A stretch of 64,000 bases of DNA from Agromyces allii (GCF_009749385.1 NZ_WBIN01000016.1:1-64000), one strand, 5' to 3'; counted from the first letter of the stretch, positions 1-9,046 are shown. Made by a program: numbers and translations. The notes: generated from the letters alone by a model not told the origin.

Positions 1-2040
1 GCCGGCGACGCCGGCCGCAGCCGCACCGCCGAACGCGAGCGCGCGCAGCGGCGAGCCCGCGGGCTCGTCGGCGCGGGGGTCGTCGGCCGTCGGGTCGGGG
101 CTGATGCCCCACTGGTAGACGGGCTCCTCGTCGTCGACGCCGGGTTCCTGGTCGGCGGACCGCTCGTCGTCGGGCACCGCGGACCAGGCGCGCGCGGCGC
201 CGTACTGGGGCACGAACGGGGCGTCTGCCCGACCATCACCACGAGCGTCGGGCTCGCCTTCGTCGTCGAACTCGAGGCCGAGGCCCGCAAGCCCGTCGGT
301 CTCGTCATCGGCCTGGGAGCCGCCGAACGGCTGCTCGCCGAACGGCTGCTCGCCGAACGGCTGCTCGGCGAACTGCTGCTCGGCGCGCTGCGGAGCCGGC
401 ACCGCCCGGGGCGCCGCGAACGGCGTGGTCTCGGCGGCGAACGCGGCGAACCGACCGAGGTCGGGCTCAGGCGCGACGGGCTCGGGAGCGGCCTGCTCGA
501 AGGCCGTCGCCGCCGCACCGCCGCCGAGCGCGGCGAGCAGGTCGTCGACCGGCTGCACCGGCTGCGGCGCGAGGGGGGCGGATGCCGCGGGCGCCGTCGC
601 GAAGGCGGGGAACGGCATGCGTGGCGCGTCGGGGCCTGCCGCGGGCGTCACGGTCGGGAGGGCGCGCGTCTGCGCCGCGAGGAACTCGGCCTCGGCAGCG
701 GCCTCGGCGGCCGCGTTGGCTTCGGCCTTGGCACGCGCCTCTGCCGCCGCACGCGAATCTGCAGCAGCCTGCGCCTCAGCGGCGGCCCGTGCCTCGGCCG
801 CGGCCCGGGCGGCGGCGAGTGCCTGCGCCTCGGCTGCCGCCTGAGCTTCGGCTGCCGCCTTCGCCTCGGCAGCGGCCTGCGCCTCTGCTTCGGCGTCGGC
901 GCGCTGCTGCTCGAGTGCGAGACGTTCGCGGCGCGTCAGCTCGGCTGCGGCCGGTGCGGCTGCGGCGTACTGGGGTTCGGGCTCCTGGAGTGCCGACCAG
1001 AGGTCCGCCTCGTACTCGGCAGTCGGTGCGGGCGCCACGGGCGTGAAGGAACTGCGGGCGACGCTCGGCGGCGCGAACCCTGCGAACGGCGACGCGTCGG
1101 GCGCGGCATCCGTCGTCGAGTCGAACGCGGTCGGCTGCTCGAAGGTCGGTGCAGCGGGCGCGACCGGCTGCGCAGGGGCGACCGGCTGCGCGGAGTCGAC
1201 GGGGGCCTCGGGCTGCGACAGACGGCGGAACGCCTCGCGCAGGGCGTCTTCGGAGGTCAACGAGCCGCCATCGGGCTCACCCCAGGTGAGCGCGAACGGC
1301 GCGGTCGGGGTTGCGGGGCCGGGCACGACGGGCGGCGTCGGCTCGAAGGCCTGCGGTGCGGCGGCGGCGCCAGCGGCAGCGGCAGCGGCGTCCCAGGCGG
1401 AGGGCGCAGGCTCGGCGGACTGGGCGGCGCGCTGCTGGCCGACGGGCGGCTCGACGGTGAGCGGTGCATGCGAAGCCGGGGCCGGCGGGAAAGCGGGCGG
1501 GGCAGCCGGCGCGGCGGGCGTGTTCCAGGTCGGGAACGGCGACGCCGGCGGTGCGGGCGCCACGGGTGCAGCGGGTGCGGGTGCTGCCGGGGGCCAGGCC
1601 GCGGCGGGGGGAGCGGCAGCAGCCCCTGCCTGCCACGACGGCGGCGCGACGGGCAGCGGCGACACGGCCGGGAACGCCTGCGGATGGATCGGGGCGGCGG
1701 GCGCCTGCGGCTGGATCGGCTCGCCGACGACGGGCAGCGCGCGGGTCGCCGTGTCGCGAGCGGGCGGCTCGGCGAGCGAGAACCAGTCGAGCACCTCGTC
1801 GTTCCGACGAGGTGCGGGCGCCGAGGAGGAGGGCGACGGAACAGCGGGCGACGGGGCGCCGAAGGACGGAGCGGGCGCGACCGGGGCGGCGGGCGGCACG
1901 GGCGCGGCCGGCGCCGCGGGCTGCGCGAACGACGGCGGCGTCACGGAATGCTGCGGGCGCGGTTCACCGCTGCCTCCGCCTGCCGCGAGCTGCGCGAGGA
2001 GCCAGTCGGCGTCGTTGCCGCCCAGTCGGTCGCCCGACAT
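1..2040 (-). CDS. Ala/Pro-rich hypothetical protein, C-terminus outside the window
   Basis: I do not recognise a family. The frame is open from an ATG at 2040 to the window edge (680 codons, no stop), and the start overlaps the pyrE stop as TGATG, so it is probably translated with pyrE. The N-terminus reads MSGDRLGGNDADWLLAQLAAG. A long low-complexity Ala/Pro region follows. Around residues 345-445 is an Ala/Glu-rich tract built from AEAxAAAEA-like repeats, likely a long helix or coiled coil. Next come three FGEQP-like repeats near 330-370 on the DNA, then an acidic region. A small hydrophobic Ala/Gly stretch lies at the truncated end and could begin a membrane segment. A linker-rich envelope or scaffold protein is possible; function unknown. 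Confidence 0.6.
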   Translation of the reverse strand, partial: MSGDRLGGNDADWLLAQLAAGGGSGEPRPQHSVTPPSFAQPAAPAAPVPPAAPVAPAPSFGAPSPAVPSPSSSAPAPRRNDEVLDWFSLAEPPARDTATRALPVVGEPIQPQAPAAPIHPQAFPAVSPLPVAPPSWQAGAAAAPPAAAWPPAAPAPAAPVAPAPPASPFPTWNTPAAPAAPPAFPPAPASHAPLTVEPPVGQQRAAQSAEPAPSAWDAAAAAAGAAAAPQAFEPTPPVVPGPATPTAPFALTWGEPDGGSLTSEDALREAFRRLSQPEAPVDSAQPVAPAQPVAPAAPTFEQPTAFDSTTDAAPDASPFAGFAPPSVARSSFTPVAPAPTAEYEADLWSALQEPEPQYAAAAPAAAELTRRERLALEQQRADAEAEAQAAAEAKAAAEAQAAAEAQALAAARAAAEARAAAEAQAAADSRAAAEARAKAEANAAAEAAAEAEFLAAQTRALPTVTPAAGPDAPRMPFPAFATAPAASAPLAPQPVQPVDDLLAALGGGAAATAFEQAAPEPVAPEPDLGRFAAFAAETTPFAAPRAVPAPQRAEQQFAEQPFGEQPFGEQPFGGSQADDETDGLAGLGLEFDDEGEPDARGDGRADAPFVPQYGAARAWSAVPDDERSADQEPGVDDEEPVYQWGISPDPTADDPRADEPAGSPLRALAFGGAAAAGVAG

Positions 2041-2612
2041 CAGGCCAGGCCCAGGTCTTCCAGGTAGATCGCCGCGAGGTACTGCACGCCGGCGGCCTCG
2101 ATGACCTCGCGTGCCCCGGTGGCACGGTCGACCACGACGGCGACGGCGACGACCTCTGCGCCGACCTTGCGGAGCGCCTCGATGGCCTTGAGCGGCGAAC
2201 CGCCCGTGGTCGACGTGTCTTCGAGCACGATGACGCGCTTGCCCGCGACGTCGGGGCCCTCGACCTGACGGCCCCGGCCGTGGTCCTTCGGCTCCTTGCG
2301 CACGACGAACGCGTCGTACTCGAGGCCGCGCGCGGCCCCCTGGTGCAGCACGGCCGACGCGATCGGGTCGGCGCCCATCGTGAGACCGCCGACCGCGGCG
2401 ACATCGGGGACGTCGGCGATGAGGTCGATCATGACCTGGCCGATGAGCGGCGCCACGCGGTGATCGAGGCTCACCTTGCGGAGGTCGACGTAGTACGTCG
2501 CCTTCTTGCCGCTGGTGAGCGTGAAGTCGCCGTGGAACACCGCATCGGCGGAGATGTAGTCGATGAGCTGCTGACGGGCGTCGGCGCTGCTGTGGGGGTC
2601 TGTGAGCGTCAC
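2040..2612 (-). CDS. pyrE: Orotate phosphoribosyltransferase
   Basis: Transfers ribose phosphate from PRPP to orotate, giving OMP, in cytosolic de novo pyrimidine synthesis. The 190-aa product has the usual length of the family. The PRPP-binding loop RVIVLEDTSTTGGSPLKA, with its acidic pair and TTGGS, is near residues 125-142. The substrate-side segment SGKKATYYVDLRKV is at about 34-47. The start codon is GTG, placed only six bases after a TAGAGT -10-like box with no Shine-Dalgarno, so the mRNA is probably leaderless. The stop overlaps the ATG of the Ala/Pro-rich gene by one base. The identification is secure; other pyr genes are not nearby. Confidence 0.96.
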   Translation of the reverse strand: MTLTDPHSSADARQQLIDYISADAVFHGDFTLTSGKKATYYVDLRKVSLDHRVAPLIGQVMIDLIADVPDVAAVGGLTMGADPIASAVLHQGAARGLEYDAFVVRKEPKDHGRGRQVEGPDVAGKRVIVLEDTSTTGGSPLKAIEALRKVGAEVVAVAVVVDRATGAREVIEAAGVQYLAAIYLEDLGLA

Positions 2613-2618
2613 CCGAAT

Positions 2619-2624
2619 ACTCTA
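2619..2624 (-). promoter_or_regulatory. -10-like box TAGAGT of leaderless pyrE
   Basis: TAGAGT on the minus strand ends six bases before the GTG start of pyrE. With the usual 6-7 base gap from -10 to transcription start, the transcript would begin at the start codon. No purine-rich ribosome site lies between. The same arrangement recurs at other genes in this window. Confidence 0.5.
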
Positions 2625-2663
2625 CGGCGCACTCGCCTGAGAAGAAGGTCCGTATTTTCGGGT

Positions 2664-4061
2664 TCAGCGGTCGGAGCCGGGGTCGTCGCGCCCCGCCTGC
2701 GCACCGGCATCCGCCCGTCGTGCCTTCGGGCGATGCCCCCAGAACGACCGCGGCGTGCCCGGCAGGATGCGCGCCCAGAACGGCGGCTCCTCGGCCTCGG
2801 TGAGCGCCGCGGGCACGTCGATGTGGAACTGCGCGATCTCCTCGGCCCCGTGGTGCACCACCCGGTAGAGCGCGGTGCCGATGAGCACGCCGAGCGCGAT
2901 CGACATGACCGAGGTGAGGGCGCTCGCGAAGTTCTCGAGGCCCGCACTCGTGCCGACGGCCTCGGTGATGCCGACGAGTCCGGCGGCCCCCGGAACGAGC
3001 AGCCAGAACGCCGGAAGGAACGTCAGCTGCGAGGGGGCGCCCCGACGCAGGGTCGCGATCCAGAGCACGACGGGCGTCATCGCGAGCGCCCCGATGAAGC
3101 CGCTCACGGTCTGCCCGACGAGCGCGATGCCGAGTTGCTGCCCCGTGAACGCGACGAACAGGGTGAGCAGCACCCAGCCGAACGCGCCCCTCGGAGCCGA
3201 GAAGTGCAGGTAGTTGCCGATCGCGAACAGCACCACGCCGATCGCGGGGATCCACCACGGCAGGGTCGCGGATGTCTCGAGCGGCAGGTAGCTCGAATCG
3301 TCCACGCCGACGAGGGTGCCCGCGGCGAGGATGCCGAACGCGAGCAGCGCGAGCTGCACCAGCCCGAACACCAGGCGGGAGGCGCCGGCGACCATCTGGC
3401 CGGCCGCGAGCTCGACGGTCGCCGTGGTCAGCACCCCGCCGGGCAGGAAGGTGGCCAGCGGGGCGATGAGCAGCCGGATCGGGTCGCCGATCTCGACGTA
3501 CGGGGCGATGAGGAAGACCGCCAGCGCGCACACGAAGGCCGCGAACACCGGGAACACGAGCTGCAGCGTCGGCGAGCGCACGAGCTTCAGGAGGCCGAGC
3601 ACCGCCCCGAGTGCGAACGCGATGATCGCACCCTGCCACGTCGGCGCGAGCAGCAACGCGAGCGCGGTGGTCAGCACGGCGTGGCCGAACACGCGCACCG
3701 GCCACCCGAAGCGCTGGCGCATCGCGCCGATGTCGTTGAGCCGGTTGATGCCGTCGAGCGGATCGATCGCGCCGGCCCTGGCCGTCTCGATGAGGCGGTA
3801 CAGCGCGGCGATCTGGTCGAAGCGGAACGACACGTTGACCGCCGAGCGGATCGCGACCCGGCCGTCTTCTCCGGCACCGGTCTCGATGAGCACCACGGTC
3901 GGCAGCACCATGACGTCGGTGTCGGCCCGCCCGTACGCCTTCGAGACGACGGCCATCGTCTCGCCGATCTTGTCGACGGACTCGCCGGCGGCGTTCATGC
4001 CCTGGGCGAGTCCCAGGAGGAAGCGGCGCAGCACCGCCTGATCGGCGACGACGTCGGTCAT
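2664..4061 (-). CDS. Threonine/serine exporter family membrane protein (ThrE type)
   Basis: Predicted secondary exporter of threonine and serine in the cytoplasmic membrane. The 465-aa protein has the two-part ThrE plan. A soluble start (FLLGLAQGMNAAGESVDKIGETM..., residues 11-40) precedes the conserved VMVLPTVVLIETG at about 50-62. About five hydrophobic helices follow, then a second five-helix half from about residue 280 that matches the ThrE_2 part, here fused in one chain as in corynebacterial ThrE. The short C-terminal tail is charged (RRADAGAQAGRDD). The start is the ATG preceded by GAGGGGGAG. It stands alone: 51 bp separate it from pyrE downstream and it lies behind a terminator-like hairpin upstream. 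The substrate is inferred from the family. Confidence 0.85.
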   Translation of the reverse strand: MTDVVADQAVLRRFLLGLAQGMNAAGESVDKIGETMAVVSKAYGRADTDVMVLPTVVLIETGAGEDGRVAIRSAVNVSFRFDQIAALYRLIETARAGAIDPLDGINRLNDIGAMRQRFGWPVRVFGHAVLTTALALLLAPTWQGAIIAFALGAVLGLLKLVRSPTLQLVFPVFAAFVCALAVFLIAPYVEIGDPIRLLIAPLATFLPGGVLTTATVELAAGQMVAGASRLVFGLVQLALLAFGILAAGTLVGVDDSSYLPLETSATLPWWIPAIGVVLFAIGNYLHFSAPRGAFGWVLLTLFVAFTGQQLGIALVGQTVSGFIGALAMTPVVLWIATLRRGAPSQLTFLPAFWLLVPGAAGLVGITEAVGTSAGLENFASALTSVMSIALGVLIGTALYRVVHHGAEEIAQFHIDVPAALTEAEEPPFWARILPGTPRSFWGHRPKARRADAGAQAGRDDPGSDR

Positions 4062-4236
4062 CTCTCCCCCTCGCGTCAGGCCGGCACGCGTCTCACCGGT
4101 TCGCGTCCGGCCGTCCCAGGTCCGGCCGTCTCGCGTCGAGGCTCACGGTAGCGCCGCTCCGCACCGGGATCGGCGAGCACACGCGGCGCATCGGCATCCC
4201 CCCAGTGCATGCCGATGCGCCGCGGACGCACGATGA

Positions 4237-4276
4237 AGGGCCGCCCGGCGGAGTGTCCCTCTCCGTGGGCGGCCCT
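4237..4276 (-). terminator. Hairpin terminator after the 39-aa membrane peptide gene
   Basis: Perfect 10-bp inverted repeat: AGGGCCGCCC at 4237-4246 and GGGCGGCCCT at 4267-4276, with a 20-base loop. It sits between the end of the small gene at 4311 and the next gene start at 4061, both on the minus strand. There is no U-tract, which is common in high-GC actinobacteria. Confidence 0.6.
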
Positions 4277-4310
4277 GGACCCGGCGATGCCGGGGGTGTT
4301 CGCGCGACCT

Positions 4311-4430
4311 CTAGACGGTGCGCGCGAAAGTCTCGTTCGGCTGACGGCGGTAGCCGTCGCGGGCGGCGAGAACGATCGTGCCGACGATGCCGGCGACGGA
4401 TGCTGCTGCGACGAAGATGAGCGTGGCCAT
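4311..4430 (-). CDS. Small single-span membrane peptide, 39 aa
   Basis: Short gene of unknown function. The peptide MATLIFVAAASVAGIVGTIV... has one hydrophobic segment (about residues 2-23) followed by a basic cytoplasmic tail with RDGYRR, a layout expected for a small membrane peptide with its N-terminus outside. The ATG at 4430 is chosen over an upstream in-frame ATG because GAAAGGGAACC lies just before it at ribosome-site spacing. The same 14 bases (TCGAAAGGGAACCA) precede the SHOCT membrane protein gene at 6056, two gene positions away. A hairpin terminator follows. It is divergent from the LysR regulator at 4571, which could control it. Confidence 0.6.
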   Translation of the reverse strand: MATLIFVAAASVAGIVGTIVLAARDGYRRQPNETFARTV

Positions 4431-4558
4431 GATGGTTCCCTTTCGAACGGTGACGGCTGAGTGATCGAGCGGATCGTTGCGCCGTTGCAACCCTTCGACA
4501 TGTCCATCATCCTCCTCGAAACGATGCAGCACAAGCTCACAGAACTGCAATGAATATG

Positions 4559-4564
4559 TAGGCT
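4559..4564 (+). promoter_or_regulatory. -10-like box TAGGCT of the leaderless LysR gene
   Basis: TAGGCT ends six bases before the ATG of the LysR gene, and no Shine-Dalgarno is present between them. The box lies in the only AT-richer patch of the divergent region (around 4550-4565). Confidence 0.5.
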
Positions 4565-4570
4565 GGCTAC

Positions 4571-5512
4571 ATGGATGTGAACCGGCTCGACCTCCTCCGA
4601 GAACTCTCCGAGCGCGGCAGCGTGACCGCGGTGGCCGAGGCGACCGGGCGCACCCCGTCGGCCGTCTCGCAGCAGCTGAAGGTGCTCGAGCGCGAAGCCG
4701 GCATGCCGCTGACCGAGCGCAGCGGCCGGGGGCTCGTGCTCACGAGCGCCGGCCACGCGCTCGCCCGCAGCGCGGCCGACGTCGCCATCGCGCTCGAACG
4801 CGCGACCGCCCTGTGGGACGAGTTCCGCAACCACCCGAGCGGTGAGGTCACGCTGCTGACCTTCCCGACGATCGGAGCCAGCCTGCTGCCCGGCGTGCTC
4901 ACCGACCTGGCGAGCGTCGCCGGACTCGTGGTGCACTGCACCGACCTCGATCCGGAGCTCGCAGGGTTCCCCGACCTGACCTCCGACTACGACATCGTGC
5001 TCGCGCACTCCATGCCGGGCGAGCTGCCGTGGGGCGGTCGCGGACTCACGGTGGTCCCCCTGCTGACCGAGCCGCTCGACGTCGGCATCCCGAGCGACCA
5101 CCGCCTCGCCGGGCGCTCCCACGTCACGAGCGCAGACCTCGTCGACGAGACGTGGCTCGGGGTTCCGCTCGGCTTCCCGTTCGAGCGCATCCTGCACTCC
5201 ATCGAGCAGCAGGGCGGCAAGCGCGTGCACGTCTCGCAGCGCTTCAGCGACATGCGCATCATCGAGGCGTTCATCGCCGCGGGCCAGGGCGTGGCCTTCG
5301 TGCCGCGCTTCACCTCGGGCGCGGTGCCGGAGGGGGTCGTGCTGAAGCCGATCCGAGGCGTCACCTCGGCCAGGCAGATCGTCGCCCTCGTGCGACCGGA
5401 TGTCGCGGAGCGACTGGCCGTGCGCACGGTGCTCGACGTGCTGACGGCCCGCGCCACCCGGCTCGAGCAGTCCTACGCCCACCCCTCGCGTGGCGGCAGC
5501 CCGACCGACTGA
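4571..5512 (+). CDS. LysR-family transcriptional regulator
   Basis: DNA-binding regulator of 313 aa, normal length for LysR proteins. The N-terminal winged HTH spans about residues 1-65 and includes GSVTAVAEATGRTPSAVSQQLK and TERSGRGLVLTSAG. The remainder is the periplasmic-binding-like effector domain, ending in the conserved AAGQGVAFVPR and DVAERLAVRTVLDVL regions. The ligand cannot be read from the sequence. The gene is divergent from the 39-aa membrane peptide and convergent with the SHOCT membrane protein, with a strong bidirectional hairpin behind it. Either neighbour, especially the divergent one, is a candidate target. Confidence 0.92.
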   Translation: MDVNRLDLLRELSERGSVTAVAEATGRTPSAVSQQLKVLEREAGMPLTERSGRGLVLTSAGHALARSAADVAIALERATALWDEFRNHPSGEVTLLTFPTIGASLLPGVLTDLASVAGLVVHCTDLDPELAGFPDLTSDYDIVLAHSMPGELPWGGRGLTVVPLLTEPLDVGIPSDHRLAGRSHVTSADLVDETWLGVPLGFPFERILHSIEQQGGKRVHVSQRFSDMRIIEAFIAAGQGVAFVPRFTSGAVPEGVVLKPIRGVTSARQIVALVRPDVAERLAVRTVLDVLTARATRLEQSYAHPSRGGSPTD

Positions 5513-5589
5513 CGCGGGCGGGACGCGGGCGGCACGCGACCGGCCGGCCTACCGACGAGGACGGCGCGACGCCTCTCGACGCACGTGGG

Positions 5590-5645
5590 GCACGACGGCG
5601 GCGCGCGACATCCGCAGAGCAGATCGTCGCGCGCCGCCGTCGTGC
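5590..5645. terminator. Bidirectional 20-bp hairpin terminator
   Basis: Perfect 20-bp inverted repeat, arms 5590-5609 and 5626-5645, with a 16-base loop. It lies between the 3' ends of the convergent LysR (+) and SHOCT (-) genes and can serve both. It is the longest perfect terminator stem in the window. Confidence 0.85.
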
Positions 5646-5660
5646 ACTCGGCGTACGGGC

Positions 5661-6056
5661 TCAGGCGTTCTGGAGGGCCTTCGCCTTCAGCGCGTCGAAC
5701 TCGGCCTGCGTGATCGTTCCCGAGTCGAGGAGCCGCTTGCCCGACTCGATCTCGGACGCCGCAGAGGACGACGACGAGGATGCCCCTGCGACCGTCCTGA
5801 TGTACTCGTCGCTCTGCGCACGGGCGGCCTGCGCTTCGGCGAGCCGCCGCTCACCCATGCTGCGCCCCCGCGCGATGAGGTAGATGAAGGCGGCCAGGAA
5901 CGGGAGGAAGACGAGGAACACCACCCAGAGCGCCTTCGCCCATCCGTTCAGCGTCGGATCGCGGAAGACGTCCACGATCACCGTGATGAAGATCCAGATG
6001 CACGAGATGAGCACGTAGAACCAGAACAGCCAGACGAAGAAATCCCAGAGGTTCAC
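5661..6056 (-). CDS. PLD-nuclease N-terminal-like membrane domain plus SHOCT domain protein
   Basis: Membrane protein of 131 aa, function unknown. Two hydrophobic segments (about residues 4-28 and 40-64) with the WAKALWVVFLVFLPFLAAFIYLIARGR pattern match the small PLDc_N-type membrane domain. A charged linker and an eight-serine run follow. The C-terminal 30 residues (KRLLDSGTITQAEFDALKAKAL) are a SHOCT motif, a short helical module often found at the ends of bacterial membrane proteins. The start is GTG at 6056, preceded by GAAAGGGAACC at good spacing. The leader matches that of the small membrane peptide at 4430. Confidence 0.8.
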   Translation of the reverse strand: MNLWDFFVWLFWFYVLISCIWIFITVIVDVFRDPTLNGWAKALWVVFLVFLPFLAAFIYLIARGRSMGERRLAEAQAARAQSDEYIRTVAGASSSSSSAASEIESGKRLLDSGTITQAEFDALKAKALQNA

Positions 6057-6385
6057 GGTGGTTCCCTTTCGATCCGGGCATGCGCATCACGCCCGCGTGA
6101 GCAGCACGGTATTCTCGCGGCCGCCGGCACCGCATCACCCCGAACGGATGACTCCGATCCGCATCGACGCCCGACGGAGGCCGGTGACGGCGACGGTGAC
6201 GAGGCCGGAGGCGATGGCCGATGGCTCCCGCCGACCGGTGCCGCCCCGCCGACCGGAACCCATTGAGCCCCGAACAGGGGGCGGAACACCGGTGAGGGAG
6301 AGCGCTGCCAGTGGCATACTGACCGGGGGCCGACCGGCACTCGTCTGCTGGGGAGCGAGCAGCCTCGGCCGGCAGGGGGTGGGCC
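6057..6385. other. 329-bp divergent intergenic region
   Basis: Separates the minus-strand SHOCT gene from the plus-strand LuxR gene. It holds the SHOCT ribosome site at its left edge, a weak -10-like CATACT at 6315-6320 that could serve the LuxR gene, and an AGGGGG ribosome site just before 6386. I see no convincing gene, palindrome or repeat in the rest. Confidence 0.45.
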
Positions 6386-9046
6386 ATGTCCGAACACGTG
6401 TCGTCGCAGTACCTCGTCGATCGACCCGACCTCCTGCGCCGGATCGACCTCGCGCTCGACCTGCCCCTGACGATGGTCGTCGCCCAGGCCGGCGCCGGAA
6501 AGACGGTGCTGCTGCAGCAGTGGGTCGCGACGATGCCCCGTGCGGCCGTGGCCTGGCTCGACATCGAGCGCGAGGACGACGACCCGATGCGGTTCTCCCG
6601 GCGTCTCATCGACGCACTCGCCGGAGCCGGAGCGGCCGTCGGCGGGCTCGAACACCTGGCGGCGCTGAGCCCGGGAGGACTCGGTGGCAACCTGCTCGAC
6701 CGCCTCTCGACCGCGCTCGCGTCTGCCCCGCAGACGGTGATCGTCCTCGACGACCTGCACCACCTCTCGAACGGCGCACTCCTGGCCGATATCGGTCGCC
6801 TCGTCGCCTCGATCCCTCCGAACGTGCACCTCGTGATCTCGACGCGGGTCGATCCACCGATCGCGTGGAGCCGACTCCGCCTGCGCAACCGGCTGCTCGA
6901 GCTCCGGCAGTCGGACCTCGCGATGACGAGGCAGGAGTCCGCGGAGCTGCTCCGGCGCATCACCCGCAGGGACCTCGGCGCGGGCACCGTCGATGCGATC
7001 ATGTCGCGCACCGAGGGCTGGGCGGCGGGCCTGCAGCTCGCCGGACTGACGTTGAAGTTCCAGTCGCCCTCACCCTCGGCGGACTTCGTGACGGAGCTGA
7101 ACGGAAGCGATCGGCTCATCGCCGAGTACCTCACCGAGGAGGTGCTCGACGCGCTTCCCGAGAACTGGCGGATGCTGCTGCTCCGCATGGCGCCGCTCGA
7201 CGCGATGACGGCCGAACTCGTCGACCATGTGCTCGAACGCACCGACGCCCGACTGCTCTTCGAACGACTCGAGCACGAGTCGATGTTCCTCGTGGCGATC
7301 GACCGGAACCGCAGCCGCGTGCGGTTCCAACAGCTGTTCCGCGACCTGCTCCGCTATCGCCTGCGCGCCGAGGATGCCGCAGAGGAGCGCCGACTGCTCG
7401 CCCGCGCCGCCGACTTCCACCTCGCACGCGGCGAGCTCGCATCCGCCGTCGAGTACCTGCTCAGGGCCGGCGACTGGCATCGCGCCCTCGACGCGATCAT
7501 GACCCGCGGCAGCGAGGTCTTCGAACGCGGCGAGATGCGCACCGTGATCCGGTGGATCACCGCAGTCCCCGAACACGCCCGCGCCGAGCGCCTCGACGTG
7601 CAGCTCGAACTGGGCATCCTCGTCGGCATGCAGGGCGAGCCGGTGCTCGCGGTCGAGACGCTCAGGAGCGTCGCGAGCGACCCGCGCGCGACCCGCGGCG
7701 AGCGCACCATCGTCGACACCTGGATCTCGGCGACCGCGCAGTGGAGCGCCCGACCCGATGAGACGCTCAGGGCCGCCGAACGTGCCCTCGACGAGCTCGC
7801 AGACCCCGCCGGGTTCTCCGTGCCCGACCTGATGCGCCTCACGACCCCGACGCTGCTGCGCACGCTGGCGACGGGATCGGCCGGGCGCTCGCACTTCCTG
7901 CTGGGCGACCACGCCGAGGCCGAGGCGTGGATCGACCGGGCCCTCGCCACCGAGGGCGCGGCGTATCCGCCCTTCCGCATCGGGCTCCTCGGTTCGCTCG
8001 CACTGCTCCAGGCTTGGACGGGCCGCACCGTCGACGCCGAACTGCTCGCCGTCGAGGCGATCGAGACCGCGAACGCGGCCTCGCTGCTCGCGCATCCGGT
8101 CATGGCCGACGCCTACCTCGCGCAGGCGCAGGCGGCCTACGAGCACGGCCGAACGGATGCCGCGACCGCGCCGCTCGGCGACGGCGCCCTCAGCGCGAAG
8201 GCGAACGCCCGCACCCAGATGACGTGGATCGCGCGCACCCTCGCGGCGCTCGTCGCCGCGCTCGAGGGGCGGTTCGAGGAAGCGCTCGAGCTCACCGACC
8301 TCTCCGCGCAGGCGACCGCGCCCCCCGCTCCCCTGGTCTACGAGCGGCTCATCGCGGCCCGCATGAGCGTGCTGCGTCGCAGTGGCCGGCCGGAGCAGGC
8401 GCTGCGGCTGCACACCACCGATCGCCGCGGCATCCGTTCGGCTCCGGCCGTCGCGCAGGAGGCCGCCGCCGCCGCGCTCGCGCTCGGGCGATCCGAGACG
8501 GCCGAGCGGCTGCTGTCCGAACCCGTCGACGCCGGCGGGGCCGGGAGTGGAGCAGCGCACCCGCGGCTCGAGACCCAACGGCTCATGCTCCACGGATGGC
8601 TCGCCGCTGCCCGGGGCTCACGGCCGACGGCACTCGAGTTCGTCGAGGCGGCCCTCGACCAGGCCGAACCGGACGGGCTCACGGCGGTGTTCCTCGAGTC
8701 CGACCCGGTCGTGCTCGACCTCGTCGCGGAACTCGCGGCGGAACGCGGGGGCCTGGCCGAGGCCATCGTCGCACTGTCGCCGCACCGCGCACTCGCCGAT
8801 GCCAACAGCGGGCTGACCGAGCCCCTCACCGATCGCGAACTCGAGATCCTCGGCTACCTGCCCGATCACTCGACCACGGCCGAGCTCGCCGGCAGGTGCT
8901 TCGTCTCGATCAACACGATGAAGACCCACACCGCCCACATCTATCGCAAGCTGGGCGTGAACGGCCGGAGCGCCGCGATCGCCAGGGCGCGCGAACTCGG
9001 CGTCCTGGCCCCCCAGCTCAGTCGCTCGGATCAGGCAGGTGCGTGA
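6386..9046 (+). CDS. MalT-like large LuxR-family regulator (STAND NTPase + HTH)
   Basis: Signal-responsive transcription factor of 886 aa, typical of large ATP-binding LuxR (MalT-type) proteins. A P-loop GAGKT is at residues 36-40, and a Walker B-like stretch VIVLDDLHH is near 113-122. The middle is helical and repeat-like (about 340-800), the usual effector/TPR region. The C-terminal HTH (LTDRELEILGYLPDHSTTAELAG...INTMKTHTAHIYRKLGVNGR) occupies about 820-870. The start ATG follows AGGGGG. The last 29 bases overlap tail-to-tail with a small gene on the other strand. No obvious target operon lies directly downstream; the inducer is unknown. Confidence 0.92.
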   Translation: MSEHVSSQYLVDRPDLLRRIDLALDLPLTMVVAQAGAGKTVLLQQWVATMPRAAVAWLDIEREDDDPMRFSRRLIDALAGAGAAVGGLEHLAALSPGGLGGNLLDRLSTALASAPQTVIVLDDLHHLSNGALLADIGRLVASIPPNVHLVISTRVDPPIAWSRLRLRNRLLELRQSDLAMTRQESAELLRRITRRDLGAGTVDAIMSRTEGWAAGLQLAGLTLKFQSPSPSADFVTELNGSDRLIAEYLTEEVLDALPENWRMLLLRMAPLDAMTAELVDHVLERTDARLLFERLEHESMFLVAIDRNRSRVRFQQLFRDLLRYRLRAEDAAEERRLLARAADFHLARGELASAVEYLLRAGDWHRALDAIMTRGSEVFERGEMRTVIRWITAVPEHARAERLDVQLELGILVGMQGEPVLAVETLRSVASDPRATRGERTIVDTWISATAQWSARPDETLRAAERALDELADPAGFSVPDLMRLTTPTLLRTLATGSAGRSHFLLGDHAEAEAWIDRALATEGAAYPPFRIGLLGSLALLQAWTGRTVDAELLAVEAIETANAASLLAHPVMADAYLAQAQAAYEHGRTDAATAPLGDGALSAKANARTQMTWIARTLAALVAALEGRFEEALELTDLSAQATAPPAPLVYERLIAARMSVLRRSGRPEQALRLHTTDRRGIRSAPAVAQEAAAAALALGRSETAERLLSEPVDAGGAGSGAAHPRLETQRLMLHGWLAAARGSRPTALEFVEAALDQAEPDGLTAVFLESDPVVLDLVAELAAERGGLAEAIVALSPHRALADANSGLTEPLTDRELEILGYLPDHSTTAELAGRCFVSINTMKTHTAHIYRKLGVNGRSAAIARARELGVLAPQLSRSDQAGA

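Noticed and set aside
1464-4151. An 895-codon plus-strand open frame running over pyrE and the ThrE-type exporter
   Set aside because: It is antisense to two well-supported genes, is extremely Arg/Asp/Glu-rich, and has no domain pattern; such frames are expected at this GC content.
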